From Flavihumibacter fluminis (lineage in GTDB: Bacteria; Bacteroidota; Bacteroidia; Chitinophagales; Chitinophagaceae), in assembly GCF_021491375.1 (NCBI RefSeq), contig NZ_JAKEVY010000001.1, positions 558,001 to 622,000 of the forward strand: a stretch of DNA of 64,000 bases, written 5' to 3'. The translations under genes and the position numbers were made by a program. Shown here in pieces: positions 8,476 through 16,787 of this stretch; the stretch's first letter is position 1; each line of letters opens with the position of its first letter. The notes beneath the pieces were generated by a model. It was not told the DNA's origin. It worked only from the letters and a program-made list of their open reading frames with translations, and ran no database searches.

Positions 8476-9474
8476 ATGCAATTGCTGAAATCTCTAATCA
8501 TTTTCTTATCTGCCACTTATTTAGTTGGGGCCTGTTTTACAGTACAGGCGCAAACTGCCGGAGGTCAATCCATCTTTAGTTTTCTCCGCCTGCCTACCGG
8601 AGCTCAGCAAAGTTCAGTAGGGGGCGAAACTACCAGTCTGATCAGTCGCGATCTTGGCATAATTAACCAAAACCCTGCTCTCCTCAGGCCCACACACCAT
8701 AGCCAGTTCTCGCTCAGTTTTACTCCAATGCCGGCGGGAATCAAACAATACTATCTGTCGGCAGCTGTCTACAAAGAAAAAATCGCCACGAGTTTTGCCG
8801 CGCAGGTGCAATACATAGGGTATGGATCTATTCCGCAAACCGATCCTTCTGGCAACGAGTTGGGTAATTTTAATCCCCGCGATTACCAGGTGCAATTGAC
8901 GGCCTCCAGGCGCTATCTCGACAAATGGTATTACGGAGGCTCGTTACAGTTTATTCAGTCGAATTATGGCGCTTACCGGTCAAGCGGGATGGCAATTACA
9001 CTGGGCATGAATTATTACGATAGTTCCCGGCAATTTCAGGCGGGCTTAGTTATGAAACACATGGGAGTGCAATTGAGTAGTTTTGTACCAGGTCAAGCAG
9101 AAAACCTTCCCTTTGAACTGCAGGCAGGCATTACCAAACGATTGTCAAAAGCACCCCTTCAATTTTCGGTTACCCTACGCGATTTGCACCGGTTGATTCT
9201 TTATAAACCAGACAGCACCATTTCAACAGCCGACCAGGTTTTTCAACACCTGGTGTTGGGTGCACAGGCATTTATCGGGGATAAAATTGAACTGGGGATC
9301 GGGTATAACCATTTGCGTCGAAGAGAATTATCGATCGCCAATACCAGCAATGGATTTACCGGCTTCTCCTTTGGAGCAGGCCTCCTTCTCAACCGCTTCC
9401 AGTTCCGTTATGCCAGGTCGTTTTACACAAACGTAAAGGGATACCATCAGGTAAGTGTGAATTATGAATTATGA
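8476..9474 (+). CDS. porQ: Type IX secretion system protein PorQ
   Basis: This is an outer-membrane PorV/PorQ-family beta-barrel of 332 residues with a signal peptide ending near TVQAQ (26). The conserved N-terminal block FSFLRLPTGAQQSSVGG (about 34-50), then LGIINQNPALL (60-70), is typical of PorQ. PorQ belongs to the T9SS attachment and modification machinery of gliding and secreting Bacteroidota. Its presence implies that the organism exports cargo by T9SS, although the genes in this window show no obvious T9SS sorting domain. It is transcribed alone, between the lon terminator and a palindromic repeat that probably ends its transcript. Confidence 0.85.
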   Translation: MQLLKSLIIFLSATYLVGACFTVQAQTAGGQSIFSFLRLPTGAQQSSVGGETTSLISRDLGIINQNPALLRPTHHSQFSLSFTPMPAGIKQYYLSAAVYKEKIATSFAAQVQYIGYGSIPQTDPSGNELGNFNPRDYQVQLTASRRYLDKWYYGGSLQFIQSNYGAYRSSGMAITLGMNYYDSSRQFQAGLVMKHMGVQLSSFVPGQAENLPFELQAGITKRLSKAPLQFSVTLRDLHRLILYKPDSTISTADQVFQHLVLGAQAFIGDKIELGIGYNHLRRRELSIANTSNGFTGFSFGAGLLLNRFQFRYARSFYTNVKGYHQVSVNYEL

Positions 9475-9481
9475 AGTATGA

Positions 9482-9539
9482 AGTGAGACGTCAGACGTGA
9501 GATGTGAGACGTCTAACATCTCACGTCTGACATCTCACT
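9482..9539. repeat. Long palindromic intergenic repeat (copy 1), probable bidirectional terminator
   Basis: Two 24-base arms (9482-9505 and 9516-9539), complementary except at one position, surround a 10-base loop. It fills the gap between convergent porQ and the M42 peptidase gene and ends on the latter's stop codon. The first 29 bases of this stretch (9481-9509) recur exactly at 50814-50842. Both sites are also flanked by AATTATGAA-type modules, so this is a dispersed repeat. Confidence 0.8.
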
Positions 9540-10654
9540 TACAAATAGCTCAGGTTTGTCTTGGGGCTTAGCGTCAACAGTGTTTCATACATCAACCGAA
9601 TGGTTTGTTCGATATCATTTTTATGCAGCATTTCCACAGTAGTATGCATGTACCGCAACGGGATGGAAATTAAAACTGATGGACAACCATCATTGGCATA
9701 GGCAAAGGAATCGGTATCGGTTCCGGTGCTTCTGCTCACTGTTCGCATCTGCAAGGGGATGCCTGTTTTCTCAGCCACCTCCTGCACGAGGTACAATAAT
9801 TTATTATGAACAGCCGGACCGAAAGTGGGCGAAGGACCTTTGCCACAAACCACATCCCCTTCAATCGCTTTACTGATCATGGGCGTGGAAGTATCGTGGG
9901 TCACATCTGTAATAATGGCAATATTGGGCTTGATCCTTCGAGCGATCATTTCAGCACCCCGTAACCCAATCTCTTCCTGCACGGCATTTACCACATATAG
10001 TCCATAAGGAAGTTTCTTTTTATTTTCTTTAAGCAGTCTGGCTACTTCCGCGATCATCACTCCGCCAATGCGGTTATCAAAAGCGCGGGCAACATAATAA
10101 CCGTTGGCCAGTTCATCAAAACCATCCTGGTACGTTACAACTGCGCCAACATGGATTCCCAGTTCTTCTACTTCTTTTTTTGATCTCGCCCCGCAATCCA
10201 GGAAGAGGTTATCCACTTTTGCTACCGGTTCTTTCTGATCTGGATTGGATAAGCGGGTATGAATAGCCGGCCATCCGAATACAGCTTTAACGGGTCCTTT
10301 TTTACCGTGAATGAATACCCGCTGTGAGGGAGCGATCTGGTGATCAACACCACCGTTGCGTTTAAGGTATAACAATCCCTCGGGGTTGATATAGTTGACA
10401 AACCAGCTGATCTCATCCGCATGTGCTTCAATTACCACTTTAAAGGGAGCATCCGGGTTCACTACACCAACTGCGGTTCCATAAGGATCCACAAAATGCG
10501 TATCAACAAAAGGCTTGATATACTCCAGCCAAACTTTTTGTCCCTCCGCCTCAAAACCAACCGGAGAAGGTGTATTCAGATAATTTCGCATGAACGCATG
10601 CGACTTTTCGGTAAGAATCGGTTCGGGTTTCTTTTCTTTCTTTGCTTTTGCCAT
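9539..10654 (-). CDS. M42 family metallopeptidase (FrvX/glutamyl aminopeptidase type)
   Basis: This cytoplasmic dinuclear-metal aminopeptidase has 371 residues, the usual size for M42. Metal-site motifs in order are EAHADEISW (first His/Asp), a bridging Asp in AFDNRIGG, the catalytic pair in QEEIGLRGA, and the Asp of TDVTHD, with a final His in YMHTTVE. The N-terminus is Lys/Glu rich with no signal peptide. Members trim N-terminal residues from peptides as tetrahedral dodecamers. It has its own TATATTTG box in the gap after the UbiA-like gene and overlaps one base of the palindromic repeat at its end. Confidence 0.92.
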   Translation of the reverse strand: MAKAKKEKKPEPILTEKSHAFMRNYLNTPSPVGFEAEGQKVWLEYIKPFVDTHFVDPYGTAVGVVNPDAPFKVVIEAHADEISWFVNYINPEGLLYLKRNGGVDHQIAPSQRVFIHGKKGPVKAVFGWPAIHTRLSNPDQKEPVAKVDNLFLDCGARSKKEVEELGIHVGAVVTYQDGFDELANGYYVARAFDNRIGGVMIAEVARLLKENKKKLPYGLYVVNAVQEEIGLRGAEMIARRIKPNIAIITDVTHDTSTPMISKAIEGDVVCGKGPSPTFGPAVHNKLLYLVQEVAEKTGIPLQMRTVSRSTGTDTDSFAYANDGCPSVLISIPLRYMHTTVEMLHKNDIEQTIRLMYETLLTLSPKTNLSYL

Positions 10655-10675
10655 GGGACCATTGATTTAAGTTCT

Positions 10676-10683
10676 CAAATATA
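10676..10683 (-). promoter_or_regulatory. -7 promoter box for the M42 peptidase gene
   Basis: TATATTTG on the minus strand, 21 bases before the ATG and inside the 33-base gap after the UbiA-like gene, is an exact TAnnTTTG match. No clear -33 element. Confidence 0.45.
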
Positions 10684-10687
10684 CTAT

Positions 10688-11521
10688 CTACAGCGTTCCA
10701 AGTCCTACCAGTATTGCCTGTACCAGCATCATACCGTCAATACCGGCGAGGTAAATATAATCGTTGTTGATTTTTTTAGTCTGTTGAATCACAAATCGGG
10801 TCAACGCTGCCGATAACAGCATCGCATGAAAAAACGGATAATTCCCCGTACGAAATAGCTGCCCGAGGGAAATAACCAGAAAAAGAACCAATAAGCCATC
10901 CGCCAATTGGTAGGTTGCTTTGGTTCCGAACCGAACAGGAAGGGTCCGGATTCCATTGGCTGCGTCCAATTCCTTATCTCTGAGGTCGAACAGCAGGCAG
11001 AGTACAAACATATACAGGAAACGTCTTATGAAAACCAACCAATAACTGGTCATATCCACTCCCTGTTGATCTGCCGGGAACCAGACAGTAACAAGGGTCC
11101 ACTCGAGCGACAGTAATACAATTTTTAGCAACCCATATTCCTTTAAAGGCTTTCTTACCAGGGGCAATAAAGGAAAGGAATAGAGACTAGCCAAAACAGC
11201 CAATACAACGAGTACAATAAAATGGCGGGGTTCCAGCCAGAACATACTGATACCAATCAGCACCAGGCCGATCCCGATTAACACCTTTTGTGTGGTGCGG
11301 TTGCGAATTGACCAATCCTGCCGTTCACTTGGAAAAGCATGTTGTTTCTTAAAGAAATAGTGGAGGTTGTATTGTAATATGGTAGCTCCGAAAACAAAAC
11401 TGTAAAGCGACCAGTGCGCGGGTTTTAGTCCGAGTAGTATATTGGTTTCCCAACAAAGAGCAACTGCACAAAGTCCGATGAAAACAGCGCTGAAGAGTAA
11501 AAAGTCTGCGAGGTTCCGCAT
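10688..11521 (-). CDS. UbiA-like integral membrane protein with only one Asp-rich motif
   Basis: The 277-residue polytopic membrane protein has about eight hydrophobic segments. The segment FDLRDKELD near 178-186, followed by GIRTLPVRFG, strongly resembles the second Asp-rich motif of UbiA prenyltransferases. The first motif (NDxxD) is not visible; the equivalent place near 52-56 reads NLHYF. UbiA enzymes join prenyl diphosphates to aromatic or sugar acceptors using both motifs, so this may be a divergent or non-prenylating relative. It is 9 bases downstream of the lipoprotein gene, probably cotranscribed with it. Substrate unknown. Confidence 0.6.
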   Translation of the reverse strand: MRNLADFLLFSAVFIGLCAVALCWETNILLGLKPAHWSLYSFVFGATILQYNLHYFFKKQHAFPSERQDWSIRNRTTQKVLIGIGLVLIGISMFWLEPRHFIVLVVLAVLASLYSFPLLPLVRKPLKEYGLLKIVLLSLEWTLVTVWFPADQQGVDMTSYWLVFIRRFLYMFVLCLLFDLRDKELDAANGIRTLPVRFGTKATYQLADGLLVLFLVISLGQLFRTGNYPFFHAMLLSAALTRFVIQQTKKINNDYIYLAGIDGMMLVQAILVGLGTL

Positions 11522-11530
11522 ACTGCAAAT

Positions 11531-12001
11531 CTACTGCCCCAACAGTACAATCGGCTCAGTAGTTACGGTATCACTTACATTACCTGCTCTGTCTTTAACC
11601 GCAATCCGGAATACGATCGTATCGTTGGCATCATTACCACCCTGGTTGTTCTGAATTTGTTTATAGTAGGCAAACCGATCCAAACGTAATTCAATTTCTC
11701 CACTTCTCTTTTCAGGAAATTCAGGAAGAGACCCAAATGCAGGTGGATAATTGGGTCCTCCAATCACGGAACGAACATTCTGCAAAACGGCCTGGTAGTA
11801 AATGGAGGAATCCCGAACACCAGAGAGATCACCTTCTTTATCCGTATATTCCAGGGTGACAAAAAAGATCGCTTCATTATCTGCAGGAACTACCCTGCTC
11901 TGATTCTTAACCGTCAACGTAGGTTTGGTTTCAAATTTATCTTTGCTGCATGCTGCAAAAGTCACCAGTAGTATAAAAAGAGGTACCAGTTTCTTAATCA
12001 T
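11531..12001 (-). CDS. Hypothetical secreted lipoprotein
   Basis: The 156-residue protein has a lipoprotein signal peptide with lipobox TFAAC (Cys18) followed by SKDKF. The mature part is predicted mostly beta, with acidic turns such as YTDKEGDLSG and KDRAGNVSD that resemble Ig-like or cadherin-like loops. I recognise no named family or catalytic residues. It is divergent from the LuxE-like gene across about 50 bases and precedes the UbiA-like gene. Confidence 0.65.
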   Translation of the reverse strand: MIKKLVPLFILLVTFAACSKDKFETKPTLTVKNQSRVVPADNEAIFFVTLEYTDKEGDLSGVRDSSIYYQAVLQNVRSVIGGPNYPPAFGSLPEFPEKRSGEIELRLDRFAYYKQIQNNQGGNDANDTIVFRIAVKDRAGNVSDTVTTEPIVLLGQ

Positions 12002-12053
12002 AAAGCGTCTATATTGTGAACGAATTTATCAACAACCCGTTGATTTACCTAAC

Positions 12054-13061
12054 ATGCGCAGTGAATTGATTCATAAAATTTTCTCAACTCCTGCCAGTCA
12101 GCAGGATGCGCTGATCCTGGATGTTTTCCTGTACCAATATGAAAACAATCCCGTGTACAAAAGGTTTTGCGACTCGATTAACAGGAAGCCTGCTCAAGTT
12201 AGAACGAAGGAAGAAATCCCCTTTTTGCCCATCCGCTTTTTTAAAACACATGTAATTAAATCAGGAAACTTCCAGGAGGAAGAATGGTTTGAAAGCAGTG
12301 GCACCACGGGAACCATTAACAGCCGGCATTTTGTACGATCACTTGATTTGTACAGGGAAAGTTTCACGCGGTGCTTTAACAAGTTTTATGGGCATGCCTC
12401 TGAATGGTGCATAATCGGGTTACTGCCCTCCTATCTCGAGCGCCAGCATTCCAGCCTGGTAGTAATGGTAGATGAATTAATCCGACAGAGTGCTCATCCT
12501 GAAAGCGGATTTTACCTGTACGACCAGGAGAAACTTAAAGAAACCTTGCTGCGCCTGCAGGCTACCCGACAGAAAGTTTTATTGTTTGGGGTTACATTTG
12601 CCCTGCTGGATTTTGCAGAAGCTTATTCATTCCCCCTTCCTGCTGTTACCATTATGGAAACAGGCGGAATGAAAGGCCGGAGAGAAGAAATCACCCGTGC
12701 AGCACTTCATGAACGGCTGGCCACCAGTTTTCCGGGAGCCGCTATACATTCTGAATATGGCATGACTGAACTGCTTTCCCAGAGTTATTGCGGAGATAAT
12801 GGACGTTTTTTTTGTCCCGATTGGATGCAGATACTACTCAGGGAGGAAGACGACCCGCTCAGCCTGCTCCCCTCCCCTGTTAACCAACCCGTGTTTGAGG
12901 GCAAAGCTGGAGTGATCAATATAATTGACCTGGCTAACCTTGATTCCTGTGCTTTTATTGCTACAGATGATATGGGCAAACGCTACGCAAACGGAGGGTT
13001 TGAAGTACTCGGCAGGGTCGATAACAGCGATATCCGCGGATGCAGTTTATTGACGGTCTAA
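12054..13061 (+). CDS. LuxE/PaaK-type acyl-protein synthetase (adenylate-forming)
   Basis: This is an adenylate-forming enzyme of 335 residues. Its glycine/serine/threonine loop SSGTTGT (near 81-87) binds ATP phosphates, and the later segments METGGMKGRR and SEYGMTELLSQ fit the adenylation core of LuxE-type acyl-protein synthetases. These activate a fatty or aromatic acid and pass it to a protein or CoA. I chose the ATG at 12054 because upstream in-frame codons overlap the divergent lipoprotein gene. No luxC or luxD neighbours are present, so this is not a lux operon. In Bacteroidota such genes are often linked to surface-lipid or pigment synthesis, but the substrate here is unknown. Confidence 0.75.
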   Translation: MRSELIHKIFSTPASQQDALILDVFLYQYENNPVYKRFCDSINRKPAQVRTKEEIPFLPIRFFKTHVIKSGNFQEEEWFESSGTTGTINSRHFVRSLDLYRESFTRCFNKFYGHASEWCIIGLLPSYLERQHSSLVVMVDELIRQSAHPESGFYLYDQEKLKETLLRLQATRQKVLLFGVTFALLDFAEAYSFPLPAVTIMETGGMKGRREEITRAALHERLATSFPGAAIHSEYGMTELLSQSYCGDNGRFFCPDWMQILLREEDDPLSLLPSPVNQPVFEGKAGVINIIDLANLDSCAFIATDDMGKRYANGGFEVLGRVDNSDIRGCSLLTV

Positions 13062-13180
13062 AAAAAAATTAAAATTTCACGCAGCAATTTAAAATCTCCG
13101 GTAGTCTTATTATGCAGGTGGATATTATTACGTTATCTGCTAACTGACCAAATCTTACTGCTACTTGCTTACCAGCCACT

Positions 13181-13206
13181 AACCGGGGACCTTAGGGTTC
13201 CCGGTT
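13181..13206 (+). terminator. Intrinsic terminator after the LuxE-like gene
   Basis: An 11-bp GC-rich stem (13181-13191 with 13196-13206, one G-U pair) with loop TTAG is followed by TTGTTTATT. It lies between convergent genes and serves the plus-strand gene. The minus-strand side lacks a T tract. Confidence 0.8.
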
Positions 13207-13210
13207 TTGT

Positions 13211-15337
13211 TTATTCAAAGAAGAGCTCATCTACAAATACCCAGCCCGGTGTTCCCTTTCCAGGATGCCAGGATGGCAGTACAGGAAGATGTTTTACAAT
13301 GATTTTCAATTGTTTATATTTCTTTTCAGGTAATTTTACAGAATATATCTTTTGATACTGCACCGTATCCATGGTGTGTTGACGGGGTATTTCCTTAGCC
13401 ACCAGCTGTGGTTTTCCATCCTGTTCGGCACCCCAAACCTGGATTTCTTTTGGCGGCATGATATAACTGCCCACTCCTACAAGTGTACTTACTGACAATA
13501 TCTGCAGGTTTCGGGGTTCTTTAAATTCCACCTGAACTTCCAGGTCCTTGTCTTTATAACCCAACCATTTGCCGCTCCTGAAATTTCCATCTCCTTTTAC
13601 TTCATCAATCAGGGTTTGCGCCCCGGAACCTTTGTAAGACGGATCGGGTGCTGTAAGCAATCGAATCGAATCGGGTTTACCACCTGTTCCAAAAAACTGC
13701 CGGCTTACCGTGGCGCTGCTGATCCAGCCTTTTTTGAAGGCCCGGGCCTTCACCTGAGTGCTTTTGGAAATGGTAATGGGACCTTTATACACAGGTGACT
13801 GCAAGCTGTCGGGCTCAGACCCATCCAGTGTATACCGTAAGTCTGCCCCTTGAACAAAATGCTTGAGTTTGAGTTCGAAAGGCTGACTGAAAATCTGCTC
13901 ATCGTTCTGCACAATGGGTGGATTCAATTGAATAAGTATAGTATCACCTGCAAAACCAGTTTCCAGCCGGGTTTCACCCCATGCTTTTTGAAGCGTCGGT
14001 ACATCTTCCGGCTTAACACCGGTGCTCCAGCAATACAGGGATTTTACCGGTATTGGGTTTGAGCTTAAACCAGCAGTTGTTACGGCAGTACCAGACAAAC
14101 TCAGTTCACGCAAAGACGGAAGTTGTTTCAACACCGGCAATGCTTTATCCGTGATGCCACTAAAGGAAAGATTCAGGTTCCGGAGATTGGGAAACTGTTT
14201 AAGCAGTTCCAGGTCTTCATCGGTTACCGGCATCCGGTTCAGGTTTAAATGAACCAATTGTTCTTTTATCTGCAACAGATCTTTTAATTCTTCCGGCTTA
14301 AACTGGCTGGCACCAAAATAATTCACTTCCAGTGCCGGCGATTCTGCCGCAATCGGTTGTACAATCCGGTAGTGAGAATTGAGTTTTTCGATCACGGATT
14401 CAGATGCAGGAGAAAATGCATAAACTGCTTCTTCCCCACTTACAAACAATGAAGCTGTGAGTAAACGAAGACTATCCGTCTCCGGTAAATCTGCCAGTTT
14501 ACCATCCATACTGGAACCTGATTTTATCCAGTGATACAGTATGGCGATCTCCTCGTCGGAAAGCTGAGGTTTACCTTTTGGTGGCATGTGTTCCTTGTGA
14601 TTAAGCGGTAGATGAACACGTTGTAACAACAGTCCGTATTCCTTGGCCGTAGTGTCCCAGAGCAGCCCATTTTTTCCTCCTCTCAACAGTGATGCAGCTG
14701 TTTCCATTACCAGTTCCCCTTTGGCCTTTGAACTGTTATGACAGCTTACACATTTTGCTTCCAGGATGGGTTGGATTACATGATCATATACAATCGCATC
14801 TTCAAATGCAACAGGCGGACTGCTTTCCGTTCCCTTTACCGGAGCCAGCAGGAAATCATCCCCATGCGTTAATACTGCGCCCTGATGACCTGTCAGGATT
14901 AATCCCACTATCATTAAGGCACTGGATACAGATAACGGTATTCTCCGGGATTGCATCCATTTGCGCAAATGATACCAAACCAATGCAAACAGGGATAAAA
15001 ACACGCCACCCCATTTGTGCAGGGTAACGGCGTCGGAACCATATCCTTCTTCCCGGGATAAAATCCAACCAAATAAGGCAGAGAAAACGGTAAGGTTGAG
15101 GGTGCCTAACCATAGCAGGTCCATTCCGTCAGAATTATTCCGGGCCTGTGGCATCCACTCGAAAATCAGCAACAGTAATAACAATACAATAGGAAAATGC
15201 AGCAACAAGGGATGCATTCTTCCGGCTACCTGGAGCCAGGAAGGAATTACTACCCATTGCTCAGCAAGAACAAAAAACAATAAGAGTGTATTGGCTGCAA
15301 AAGCCAGGTTATAGAGGAGAGTTTTCCAGGTACGCAT
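13211..15337 (-). CDS. Cytochrome cassette copy A: membrane subunit with c-haem motif, LRRs and C-terminal binding domains
   Basis: The 708-residue protein has several parts. Four to five transmembrane segments span about 10-155, with histidines at 42, 47, 107, 151 and 158 (HPLLLH; TLHKWGG; TGHQG...LTHG) in a DUF2231-like pattern. A PSCyt1-type cytochrome c domain has CVSCH at 196-200 and a likely distal Met251 (HMPPKG). Short leucine-rich repeats span about 355-440, a chitobiase/FN3-associated domain about 485-545 (YTLDGSEP), and a C-terminal discoidin-like beta domain about 555-708. It overlaps the DUF1501 gene by one base. I infer a membrane anchor that passes electrons between an exported cytochrome and the membrane. 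Confidence 0.72.
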   Translation of the reverse strand: MRTWKTLLYNLAFAANTLLLFFVLAEQWVVIPSWLQVAGRMHPLLLHFPIVLLLLLLIFEWMPQARNNSDGMDLLWLGTLNLTVFSALFGWILSREEGYGSDAVTLHKWGGVFLSLFALVWYHLRKWMQSRRIPLSVSSALMIVGLILTGHQGAVLTHGDDFLLAPVKGTESSPPVAFEDAIVYDHVIQPILEAKCVSCHNSSKAKGELVMETAASLLRGGKNGLLWDTTAKEYGLLLQRVHLPLNHKEHMPPKGKPQLSDEEIAILYHWIKSGSSMDGKLADLPETDSLRLLTASLFVSGEEAVYAFSPASESVIEKLNSHYRIVQPIAAESPALEVNYFGASQFKPEELKDLLQIKEQLVHLNLNRMPVTDEDLELLKQFPNLRNLNLSFSGITDKALPVLKQLPSLRELSLSGTAVTTAGLSSNPIPVKSLYCWSTGVKPEDVPTLQKAWGETRLETGFAGDTILIQLNPPIVQNDEQIFSQPFELKLKHFVQGADLRYTLDGSEPDSLQSPVYKGPITISKSTQVKARAFKKGWISSATVSRQFFGTGGKPDSIRLLTAPDPSYKGSGAQTLIDEVKGDGNFRSGKWLGYKDKDLEVQVEFKEPRNLQILSVSTLVGVGSYIMPPKEIQVWGAEQDGKPQLVAKEIPRQHTMDTVQYQKIYSVKLPEKKYKQLKIIVKHLPVLPSWHPGKGTPGWVFVDELFFE

Positions 15338-16785
15338 CAGGCGATTATATCTTTTACAACGGTTCCTGCCACATCGGTCAATCGGTAGCGGCGACCCAGG
15401 TGTTTAAATGTAAGACGTTCATGATCCAGGCCCATCAGGTGTAAAACAGTCGCATGAAAATCATTCACATGCACTGGATTTTGTACGATGTTATATCCGA
15501 ATTCATCGGTTTCTCCATATACACCGGGCTTTACTCCACCACCCGCCATCCAGATAGTAAAACAACGCGGATGGTGATCCCGTCCATAATTATCTCTAGC
15601 TAACGGACCCTGGCAATAATTGGTGCGACCAAACTCACCTCCCCAAATAACCAGGGTTTCATCCAGTAATCCTCTTTGTTTCAGATCGGTAATCAGTGCG
15701 GCTGAAGCCTGGTCGGTATCCATTGCCTGTCCACGGATTTCTCCCGGCAGGTTTCCATGCCCATCCCATCCCTGGTGATACAACTGAACAAAGCGCACCC
15801 CGTTTTCAGAAAGTTTGCGAGCCAGCAAACAGTTGGCTGCGTAAGTACCCGGCACCAGGCAATCCGGACCGTATAATTTAACAATCGATTCCGGTTCTTT
15901 GCTCAGGTCGGTAACCTCAGGAACAGCGGTCTGCATCCGGTAAGCCATTTCATACTGTTGTACTTTGGCATTGATTTCCGGATCCCCAAAGGCTTTGAAA
16001 TTTTCGTTGTTCAGGGCGGCCAGCTGATCCAGCATGGAACGGCGATCCATCTTGGTTATAGCTTCCTGATTATTGAGATACAATACTGGATTTTCACCAC
16101 TGCTGAACTGCACTCCCTGGTGTACGGAATCAAGGAATCCGTTGGTCCAAAGTTTGGAGTATACGCCCTGTCCATTGCCTCGTCCTTTTGATAAAAGCAC
16201 ACAATAGGCTGGCAGGTTCATATTTTCACTACCCAGTCCATAACTCAACCAGGCGCCCATACTTGGACGGTTGCCCACCTGCGCACCGGTCTGGAAAAAT
16301 GTAAGCGCGGGGTCATGATTAATCGCTTCTGTGAACATACTCTTCACAAAACAGATTTCATCCGCCACTTTTGCAGTATGAGGCAACAGCTCACTGATCC
16401 AGGCACGGGCCTGACCATATTGAGAGAACTTGAAGGTGGAGCCTGCCAATGGAAACTTCGACTGATCTGCAGTCATTCCGGTTAATCGCTGCCCCATTCG
16501 AATGGAAGCGGGCAGATCTTCTCCGAAACGCTCATTCAGCATTGGCTTGTAGTCAAACAGATCCAGTTGTGATGGCGCTCCATTCTGAAACAAATAAATG
16601 ATGCGTTTCGCTTTGGGGGCAAAATGCGGGAGTCGCTGTAAAACGGCTTCTTCTGTTTCTTTTCCGGAAAAAAGATCGGGAATCAGCAGCGAACCCAATG
16701 CCACAGAACCAATACCCAAACTCATGCGGCTTAAAAAACGCCGCCGGTTCATATTGAGATGATGTTGATACAATTCTTTTTCCAT
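15337..16785 (-). CDS. Cytochrome cassette copy A: DUF1501 protein with Tat signal
   Basis: The 482-residue protein has a twin-arginine signal (NRRRFLSRMSLG, 13-24), so it is exported folded. The body belongs to DUF1501, a family with an alkaline-phosphatase/sulfatase-like fold. Visible family blocks are NGAPSQLDLFDYKP near 73-86, GWDGHGN, GGEFGRT and GRDHHPRCF. Metal-binding Asp/His residues are preserved, but I cannot say that it is a hydrolase. Members occur next to DUF1549/DUF1553 cytochromes in Planctomycetes and some Bacteroidota, with unknown function. It follows the PSCyt1 lipoprotein gene by 2 bases and is translationally coupled to the membrane subunit. Start: ATG 16785; ATG at 16752 is possible. 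Confidence 0.85.
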   Translation of the reverse strand: MEKELYQHHLNMNRRRFLSRMSLGIGSVALGSLLIPDLFSGKETEEAVLQRLPHFAPKAKRIIYLFQNGAPSQLDLFDYKPMLNERFGEDLPASIRMGQRLTGMTADQSKFPLAGSTFKFSQYGQARAWISELLPHTAKVADEICFVKSMFTEAINHDPALTFFQTGAQVGNRPSMGAWLSYGLGSENMNLPAYCVLLSKGRGNGQGVYSKLWTNGFLDSVHQGVQFSSGENPVLYLNNQEAITKMDRRSMLDQLAALNNENFKAFGDPEINAKVQQYEMAYRMQTAVPEVTDLSKEPESIVKLYGPDCLVPGTYAANCLLARKLSENGVRFVQLYHQGWDGHGNLPGEIRGQAMDTDQASAALITDLKQRGLLDETLVIWGGEFGRTNYCQGPLARDNYGRDHHPRCFTIWMAGGGVKPGVYGETDEFGYNIVQNPVHVNDFHATVLHLMGLDHERLTFKHLGRRYRLTDVAGTVVKDIIA

Positions 16786-16787
16786 AA

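Noticed and set aside
9466-9539. Repeats suspected as a CRISPR-like array
   Set aside because: There is one palindrome and no regular spacer series, and no cas genes are present.
11925-12053. Longer start for the LuxE-like gene
   Set aside because: It overlaps the divergent lipoprotein gene, and the family-like sequence begins at ATG 12054.
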